Below are positions 6,896 through 11,697 of a stretch of DNA of 11,697 nt, piece after piece. A program made the position numbers and the translations under genes. Source of the DNA: an uncultured Clostridia bacterium (GTDB taxonomy: Bacteria > Bacillota > Clostridia > Oscillospirales > Oscillospiraceae); contig CAMGCA010000028.1 in NCBI GenBank assembly GCA_946011705.1, positions 1 through 11,697 of the forward strand. The letters run 5' to 3'. The notes beneath the pieces were generated by a model, which was not told the origin of the DNA, did no database searches, and saw only the letters and a list, made by a program, of their open reading frames with translations. Position 1 is the stretch's first letter. Every line of letters begins with the position of its first letter.

Positions 6896-7456
6896 ATGTC
6901 CCTCCTGCGCTTCGTGGATATCAGCTACTCCCTTCCCGACACCCTGATGATCATTCTGCTGGCCTCCGTCATGAAGGTGGCCCTTGGCCCGGTGATTGAC
7001 AACAATCCCGTGCTCAATAAGCTGGGCAGCAACATGATCTCCCTGTTCATTGTGTTCGCCCTGCTGTACTGGGTCAGCATGGCCCGGCAGATCCGGGGTC
7101 AGATTCTGTCCCTGAAAGAGCAGGAGTATGTGCTGGCGGCCCGCTCTACCGGTGCCAAGGCCGGCTGGATCATTACCAAGCACCTGATTCCCAACTGCAT
7201 CAGCGTCATCATCATCTCCACCGCCTTGCAGATTCCCAGCGCCATCTTTACCGAGAGCTTCCTGTCCTATCTGGGTCTGGGCGTCAACGCCCCCATGCCC
7301 TCTCTGGGCAGTCTGGCCTCCGAGGCCCTCAACGGCCTGAGCAGCTACCCCTACCGTATGGTCATTCCCGCACTTACCATTTCGCTGATCGTGCTGTCCC
7401 TGAACCTGTTCGGCGACGGCCTGCGGGACGCCTTTGATCCCAAGCTGAAATCTTGA
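6896..7456 (+). CDS. dppC: Peptide ABC transporter permease DppC/OppC type, C-terminal part (gene split by TAG)
   Basis: In-frame continuation of the interrupted permease, with an ATG 6 bases after the TAG. The 186 residues carry the rest of the pore: RFVDISYSLPDTLMIILL, the conserved LLYWVSMARQIRGQILSLKE, the EAA loop (EYVLAARSTGAKAGWIITKH) and the family ending FTESFLSYLGLGV, then LNLFGDGLRDAFDP. The coding sequence shows no further damage, which argues for a recent mutation, a sequencing error, or continued use. The ATG has only AGGGG three bases before it, too close for efficient initiation, so expression would depend on reinitiation or readthrough. The full gene would span 6395-7456 (353 codons including the TAG), a normal length for this subunit. 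The ATPase gene follows after 17 bases. Confidence 0.85.
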   Translation: MSLLRFVDISYSLPDTLMIILLASVMKVALGPVIDNNPVLNKLGSNMISLFIVFALLYWVSMARQIRGQILSLKEQEYVLAARSTGAKAGWIITKHLIPNCISVIIISTALQIPSAIFTESFLSYLGLGVNAPMPSLGSLASEALNGLSSYPYRMVIPALTISLIVLSLNLFGDGLRDAFDPKLKS

Positions 7457-7473
7457 GAAAGGAGTGTAGAAAC

Positions 7474-8469
7474 ATGGCACTTCTCGAAGTTAAAGACCTG
7501 CATACCTCCTTCTACACCCCTGCCGGCGAGGTGAAAGCGGTCAACGGCGTGTCCTTTAACCTGGAGCGGGGCAAGGTGCTGGGCATTGTGGGCGAATCCG
7601 GTTCCGGCAAGTCCGTCACCGCCTACTCCATCATGCAGATTCTGGAAAAAACCGGCAAAATCGTCTCCGGCTCCGTGAAATTTGACGGACAGGAGCTGGT
7701 GGGCATCGGTGAGGACGGTATGAAAAATATCCGGGGCAACAAGATCTCCATTATCTTCCAGGACCCCATGACCTCCCTGAACCCCACCTACACCATCGGC
7801 CACCAGCTGATGGAGGCCATCACCCTGCACACCGGCCGCAATAAGCAGCAGGCCTGGGATCGGGCCGTGGAAATGCTGCGGCTGGTCAACGTCAACGAGC
7901 CGGAAAAGCGGATGAAGCAGTATCCCTTCGAGTTCTCCGGCGGTATGCGCCAGCGGGTTATGATCGCCATGGCTCTGGCCTGTGAGCCGGATATTCTGAT
8001 CGCCGACGAGCCCACCACCGCTCTGGACGTGACCATTCAGGCCCAGATTCTGGAGCTGATGCAGTCCCTCCAGAAGGAGCTGGGCATGGCCATCATCATG
8101 ATCACCCACGATCTGGGCGTTGTGGCCCAGCTGTGTGACGAGGTCATCGTCATGTACGCCGGCTCCATCTGTGAGCAGGGCACCGCCGATGAGATTTTCT
8201 ACAACCCCAAGCACGAATACACCAAGGGATTGCTGCGCTCCATTCCCACTCTGGAAAGCGATGGTCAGAAATTGCAGCCCATCACCGGCACCCCCATCGA
8301 TCTGCTGAATATGCCCGCCGGCTGTCCCTTCGCCCCCCGGTGTGACGCGGCTATGAAAATCTGTCTGCGGCAGCGCTGTGAGCGGATGCAGATCAACAAC
8401 GACCATCAGGCGGCCTGCTGGGTCAATGTGCGGGAGGCCATGAAAGAAGAAGGAGGTGCGGACAAATGA
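7474..8469 (+). CDS. dppD: Peptide ABC transporter ATPase, DppD/OppD type
   Basis: Cytosolic ATP-hydrolysing subunit, 331 residues. In order: Walker A GESGSGKS (40-47), Q-loop [12 protein letters not shown] (Gln96), signature FSGGMRQR (154-161), Walker B ILIADEP (174-180, catalytic Glu179), D-loop TALD, and switch His212 (THD). The C-terminal oligopeptide-type extension has GCPFAPRC and five cysteines at 284, 290, 297, 302 and 315; this region binds an iron-sulfur cluster in some studied family members, so a cluster is possible here. I chose the ATG at 7474 over the in-frame TTG at 7453 because AAAGGAG (7458-7464) sits 9 bases before it and the protein then starts with the normal [13 protein letters not shown]. 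Its stop overlaps the start of the next ATPase gene, so the two are translationally coupled. Confidence 0.96.
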   Translation: MALLEVKDLHTSFYTPAGEVKAVNGVSFNLERGKVLGIVGESGSGKSVTAYSIMQILEKTGKIVSGSVKFDGQELVGIGEDGMKNIRGNKISIIFQDPMTSLNPTYTIGHQLMEAITLHTGRNKQQAWDRAVEMLRLVNVNEPEKRMKQYPFEFSGGMRQRVMIAMALACEPDILIADEPTTALDVTIQAQILELMQSLQKELGMAIIMITHDLGVVAQLCDEVIVMYAGSICEQGTADEIFYNPKHEYTKGLLRSIPTLESDGQKLQPITGTPIDLLNMPAGCPFAPRCDAAMKICLRQRCERMQINNDHQAACWVNVREAMKEEGGADK

Positions 8470-9440
8470 ATCAGGATACGCTGGTGGAAGTCAAGCACCT
8501 GAAAGAGTATTTTAGTATCAATACCGGTTTGTTCTCTTCCAAGCCCCTGAAGGCTGTGGATGACGTATCCTTCTCCATCCGCCGGGGCGAAACCCTGGGT
8601 CTCGTGGGTGAGTCCGGCTGCGGCAAAACCACCGTGGGCCGCACCCTGCTGCATCTGTATAAGCCCACCGACGGCGAAATCTGGTTTGACGGCAAGCAGA
8701 TTGTCACCAAGAAGGACATTGAAGAATACCGGCAGAAGACCGCTATGGTTTTCCAGGACCCCTATTCCTCTCTGAACCCCCGTATGACCGTTGCCGACAT
8801 CATCGGTGAGCCGCTGGATGTGCACAAGATGTACAAGTCCGAAGCCGAGCGCAAGGAGCGGATTCTGGAGTTGATGGCCCAGGTGGGTCTAAACTCCGAG
8901 CACGCCAACCGCTATGCCCACGAATTCTCCGGCGGTCAGCGGCAGCGCATCGGCATCGCCCGGGCGCTGGCGATGAAGCCCCAGTTTGTGGTCTGTGACG
9001 AGCCGGTGTCCGCGCTGGACGTGTCCATTCAGGCCCAGGTCATCAATATGTTTGATGAGCTTCAGGACAAAATGGGCCTGACCTATCTGTTCATTGCCCA
9101 CGATTTGTTGGTTGTGCGGCACATTTCCGACAGAATCGCCGTGATGTACCTTGGTAAAATGGTGGAGCTGGCGGACGCCCGGGAGATTTACGATCACCCC
9201 CTGCACCCCTACACCCGGAGCCTCATGTCCGCGGTGCCGCTGCCCGACCCCAAAATGGCCCGGGAGAACAAGCGCATTGTGCTCACCGGCGACATTCCCA
9301 GCCCTCTGAATGCCCCCTCCGGCTGTCCCTTCCGCACCCGCTGCCCTTACGCCAGCGACATCTGCGCCCAGAGTATGCCGGAATTCAAGGATGTGGGCGG
9401 CGGCCACTTCGTGGCCGGCCCCAATCTGGGCAAGGTTTAA
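8466..9440 (+). CDS. dppF: Peptide ABC transporter ATPase, DppF/OppF type
   Basis: Second ATPase of the importer, pairing with the D subunit; 324 residues. Motifs: Walker A GESGCGKT (48-55), Q-loop [16 protein letters not shown] (Gln97), signature FSGGQRQR (154-161), Walker B FVVCDEP (174-180, Glu179), D-loop SALD, and switch His212 (AHD). The peptide-family C-terminal domain ends in [16 protein letters not shown], then [12 protein letters not shown] with cysteines 287, 293 and 300. The start codon overlaps the D-subunit stop (ATGA), with AGGAGGT (8451-8457) 8 bases upstream inside the D gene. All catalytic residues are present. The binding-protein gene follows after 94 bases without a terminator. 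Confidence 0.96.
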   Translation: MNQDTLVEVKHLKEYFSINTGLFSSKPLKAVDDVSFSIRRGETLGLVGESGCGKTTVGRTLLHLYKPTDGEIWFDGKQIVTKKDIEEYRQKTAMVFQDPYSSLNPRMTVADIIGEPLDVHKMYKSEAERKERILELMAQVGLNSEHANRYAHEFSGGQRQRIGIARALAMKPQFVVCDEPVSALDVSIQAQVINMFDELQDKMGLTYLFIAHDLLVVRHISDRIAVMYLGKMVELADAREIYDHPLHPYTRSLMSAVPLPDPKMARENKRIVLTGDIPSPLNAPSGCPFRTRCPYASDICAQSMPEFKDVGGGHFVAGPNLGKV

Positions 9441-9534
9441 GGCAACCCAAAGGCGGCAAATCCACGGCCCGATGGAGAAAGGGAACGTGGGTCTGAAATA
9501 AATTCATTACAATGTGAAAGGAAATGAAAAAGCA

Positions 9535-11361
9535 ATGAAGAAACTCATTTGCATGGTGCTGGCACTGGTCATGGTTCTGTCCCTGGCTGCCTGCGGCGGT
9601 TCCTCCGCTCCTGCTGCTACTCAGGCCCCCGCTGCCAACACTCCCGCCGCCGGCGAGACTGCCGCTCCCGCTGCTGTCTCCGCTGACAAGCTGAACGTGT
9701 CCATCGCTTCCGAGCCCGACACGCTGGACCCCGCACTGAACTCCGCCGTTGATGGCGGCACCATGTGCTCCCACCTGTTCGCAGGTCTTGCCAAGTGGGA
9801 TCTGGATGCCAACGGCAACCTGGCTATCATGACCGACTGCGCCGTGGAGCTTCCTGAGGGTGTCGAGAACGAGGACGGCACCGTCACCTACACCTACACC
9901 CTCCGGGACGGCCTGAAGTGGTCCGATGGTCAGGATCTGACCGCCGGCGACTTCGCCTTTGCCTGGAAGCGCGCTGCTTCCACCGCTCTGGGTGCTGACT
10001 ACGGCTACATGTTCGAGGTCATCAAGGGCTACCCCGATGAGCTGGCTGTTGAGGCTACCGACGACAAGACTCTGGTGGTTACTCTGAACAACGCTGTTGC
10101 CTACTGGAACGAGCTGCTGAGCTTCCCCACCTACTTCCCCGTCCGTGAGGACGTGGTGGCCAACGAGGGCTGGGCTACCGATCCTTCCACCTATATTTCC
10201 AACGGTGCTTACACCATGACCGGCTGGACCCACAACTCCGTCATCACCCTGACCAAGAACGAGAACTACTGGAATGCTGAGAACATCACCATGAAGGAGA
10301 TCAACTTCTACCTGTCCGATGACGCCAACAACATGCTGTCCAACTTCAAGAACGGTGAGTGGCTGCTGATCGACGACGTGCCCACCAACGAAATCCCCGC
10401 TCTGAAGACTGAATACCCCGATGAGTTCAAGGTCGCCGGTCAGATCGGCACCTACTACGTCTGCTGGAACATCAACGAGGAGATCCTGCCTGCCGGCTCC
10501 GGCCTGACCGGCGCTGAGGCTGAGGCTGCCAAGGCTGAGATCCGCAACGCCATTTCTCTGCTGTACGACCGCAACTACATTGTTGAGGAGATCGCTCAGG
10601 GTGGTCAGGTTCCCGCTTCCTCCTTCGTCCCCATGGGTATGACCGATGCCGACGGCTCCGAGTTCTACAAGAACGCCGGTCACAACGACGGCTTTGACGG
10701 CTACTACGATGTGTCCGAGGACGCTTACGAGGCCAACTATGAGGCTGCCATCGAGACTCTGAAGAAGTACTACACCTACGACGAGTCCACCGGTATGTTC
10801 ACCGACTTCCCCACTCTGACCTACCTGTACAACACCTCTGAGGGCCACAAGGCCATCGGTGAGTACCTGTCCTCCGCTCTGGCTGCCGTGGGCATCACCA
10901 TGAACCTGGATAACCAGGAGTGGAACACCTTCCTGAACACCCGTAAGAACGGCGACTACAGCGTTGCCCGTAACGGCTGGCTGGCCGACTACAACGATCC
11001 CATCTCCTTCCTGGATATGTGGGTTACCGGCTCCGGCAACAACGACGTGCAGTTCGGTAAGGGCGCCAACGCCGATGTCAAGGCTTACTCCCTGGATCTG
11101 ACCGATCTGGGCTACGATGTGAACGTGGTCGACGGCACCTGGGCTGAGACCTACGACGTGATCATCAATCTGATCAAGACCTGCACCGACACCGACACCC
11201 GTTATGAGCTGATGCACCGCGCCGAGGATCTGCTGATGAGCACCGGCTGCATTGTGCCTCTGTACTTCTACACCGACCTGTACATGATCGACTCCTCCGT
11301 TCAGGGCTTCTTCTCCAACCCCCTGGGCTTCAAGTACTTCATGTACACCACCATCGCCTGA
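9535..11361 (+). CDS. oppA: Peptide ABC transporter substrate-binding lipoprotein, OppA/DppA type
   Basis: Extracellular, lipid-anchored receptor that hands peptides to the permease; 608 residues. The N-terminus is a lipoprotein signal (MKKLICMVLALVMVLSLAAC) with lipobox LAAC and modified Cys20, followed by a flexible Ala/Pro/Thr-rich linker to about residue 50. The SBP_bac_5 domain follows: SIASEPDTLDPALNS, YTYTLRDGLKWSDGQDLTA, the Y-ISNGAYTMTGW signature, and C-terminal LYFYTDLYMID. I use the ATG at 9535, which gives a standard signal; the in-frame GTG at 9514 would only add seven residues. AAGGA lies about 12 bases upstream, a long spacing. Codon use shifts toward GCT and GGT compared with the ATPase genes, suggesting high expression. 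It is last in the operon, whereas binding proteins are usually first, and it ends at a strong terminator. OppA versus DppA specificity is unresolved. Confidence 0.94.
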   Translation: MKKLICMVLALVMVLSLAACGGSSAPAATQAPAANTPAAGETAAPAAVSADKLNVSIASEPDTLDPALNSAVDGGTMCSHLFAGLAKWDLDANGNLAIMTDCAVELPEGVENEDGTVTYTYTLRDGLKWSDGQDLTAGDFAFAWKRAASTALGADYGYMFEVIKGYPDELAVEATDDKTLVVTLNNAVAYWNELLSFPTYFPVREDVVANEGWATDPSTYISNGAYTMTGWTHNSVITLTKNENYWNAENITMKEINFYLSDDANNMLSNFKNGEWLLIDDVPTNEIPALKTEYPDEFKVAGQIGTYYVCWNINEEILPAGSGLTGAEAEAAKAEIRNAISLLYDRNYIVEEIAQGGQVPASSFVPMGMTDADGSEFYKNAGHNDGFDGYYDVSEDAYEANYEAAIETLKKYYTYDESTGMFTDFPTLTYLYNTSEGHKAIGEYLSSALAAVGITMNLDNQEWNTFLNTRKNGDYSVARNGWLADYNDPISFLDMWVTGSGNNDVQFGKGANADVKAYSLDLTDLGYDVNVVDGTWAETYDVIINLIKTCTDTDTRYELMHRAEDLLMSTGCIVPLYFYTDLYMIDSSVQGFFSNPLGFKYFMYTTIA

Positions 11362-11372
11362 TTTCTCCAACC

Positions 11373-11404
11373 AAAAACCGGCAGCCTTCGGGCTGCCGGT
11401 TTTT
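11373..11404 (+). terminator. Rho-independent terminator of the peptide transporter operon
   Basis: ACCGGCAGCC and GGCTGCCGGT (11377-11386 with 11391-11400) form a 10-bp stem closed by a stabilising TTCG tetraloop, preceded by A4 and followed by T4 (TTTTTG overall). It lies 11 bases after the binding-protein stop and ends the five-gene operon. Confidence 0.93.
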
Positions 11405-11471
11405 GCGTCCAGTGGACGCTGCCAATGCGTTACGAACCCTGGGCAGTTGTCCAACATCCTTTGGGCCCTCG
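11405..11471 (+). repeat. Hairpin-plus-core intergenic repeat, copy D
   Basis: The stem is GCGTCC/GGACGC with loop AGT (11405-11419), starting right after the operon terminator. The core starts ATGCGTTACGAACCCTGG at 11425 and ends CATCCTTTGGGCCCTCG. It is the first unit of a tandem pair with a 67-base period. Confidence 0.8.
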
Positions 11472-11540
11472 GGCCGCAGGGCGGCCTTCCAATGCGTTAC
11501 GGACACTGGGTGATCATCGTACATCCTTAGGGCCCCTCGA
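11472..11540 (+). repeat. Hairpin-plus-core intergenic repeat, copy E
   Basis: The stem is GGCCGC/GCGGCC with loop AGG (11472-11486). The core starts ATGCGTTACGGACACTGG at 11492 and ends ACATCCTTAGGGCCCCTCGA. It is tandem to copy D and faces the inverted copy at 11647-11697. Confidence 0.8.
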
Positions 11541-11555
11541 AGGGTACTGCCCAGA

Positions 11556-11627
11556 TAAATTGTGCTTTAGTGGCTGTACAAGGCTCCCCTATCAGGGGAG
11601 GCATTGGAGCGCTAAATTCTGCTTTAC
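11556..11627. repeat. Short hairpin element bounded by TAAA-N6-TTTA motifs
   Basis: TAAATTGTGCTTTAG (11556-11570) and TAAATTCTGCTTTAC (11613-11627) are near-identical direct boundaries. Between them CTCCCCT/AGGGGAG form a 7-bp stem with an ATC loop (11584-11600), followed by GCATT. The same CTCCCCT/AGGGGAGGCATT hairpin and a TAAATT...ATTTA boundary occur in the longer element at 4801-4990, so they appear to be long and short versions of one family. Confidence 0.5.
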
Positions 11628-11646
11628 CACATTACTGAGCAGTTCT

Positions 11647-11697
11647 GGTCGAGGGGCCCTAAGGATGTTGGCTATCAACCCGGCGTTCGTAACGCAT
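11647..11697 (-). repeat. Intergenic repeat core, inverted copy F, cut by window edge
   Basis: Read on the minus strand it starts ATGCGTTACGAACGCCGGG at the last base and ends CATCCTTAGGGCCCCTCGAC. It is an inverted match to copy E across the 106 bases 11541-11646. Its expected leading hairpin would lie beyond the window. Confidence 0.75.

Noticed and set aside
5570..7480. 636-codon open frame on the minus strand
   Set aside because: Antisense shadow of the two permease genes, His/Gly/Asp/Gln-rich with no domain. The plus-strand proteins there carry clear family motifs.
9508..9513. TACAAT as a promoter for the binding-protein gene
   Set aside because: The sequence 17 bases upstream (ACGTGG) bears no resemblance to a -35 box, and there is no extended -10.
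9385..11457. 690-codon open frame on the minus strand
   Set aside because: It lies wholly antisense to the binding-protein gene and runs through the operon terminator. The protein is low-complexity Val/Gly/Gln/His, as expected from reading GC-rich codons backwards, and there is no recognisable domain.

Overview
The window looks like a chromosomal stretch from a high-GC anaerobic Firmicute. My best guess is Clostridia, order Oscillospirales (Flavonifractor/Oscillibacter-like). The basis is the GroEL sequence, near-consensus sigma-A promoters, strong AGGAGG-type ribosome binding sites, a lipoprotein signal of the Firmicute type, and GC-rich coding regions beside AT-rich promoters. This placement is inference from sequence style, not from a search.

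Layout. (1) 1-1517: the 3' part of groEL, running in from outside the window. (2) 1518-2000: non-coding, with three copies of a repeat (small GC-rich hairpin plus conserved core) and then a 16-bp bidirectional terminator at 1948-1986. (3) 2001-3118, minus strand: a LysR-type regulator followed by a small, apparently frameshifted gene that has no single intact reading frame; both are closed by the terminator. (4) 3119-3321: a divergent promoter region with consensus-like sigma-A promoters on both strands. (5) 3322-4773: a PutP-type sodium/solute symporter, probably controlled by the divergent LysR protein. (6) 4774-5449: a non-coding stretch with a 190-bp inverted-repeat-bounded element holding three successive hairpins, then a clear promoter. 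(7) 5450-11361: an oligopeptide/dipeptide ABC transporter operon in the order permease B, permease C, ATPase D, ATPase F, lipoprotein binding protein, closed by a UUCG-loop terminator at 11373-11404. Permease C is interrupted by an in-frame TAG. (8) 11405-11697: a second cluster of the same repeat family, ending with an inverted copy at the window edge.

The genes suggest peptide and amino-acid scavenging: the ABC system would import oligopeptides with ATP, and the symporter would import proline or a related solute with sodium. The nonsense codon in permease C would break the importer unless it is a sequencing error, is suppressed, or the two halves assemble.

The least ordinary content is between the genes. 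A repeat family of about 70 bp occurs at least seven times here. In five copies its core is preceded by a hairpin whose stem sequence differs while its architecture stays the same. A second set of hairpin elements is bounded by TAAA-N6-TTTA motifs. The broken small gene behind lysR and a 13-codon upstream ORF overlapping the symporter start are the other points worth checking.
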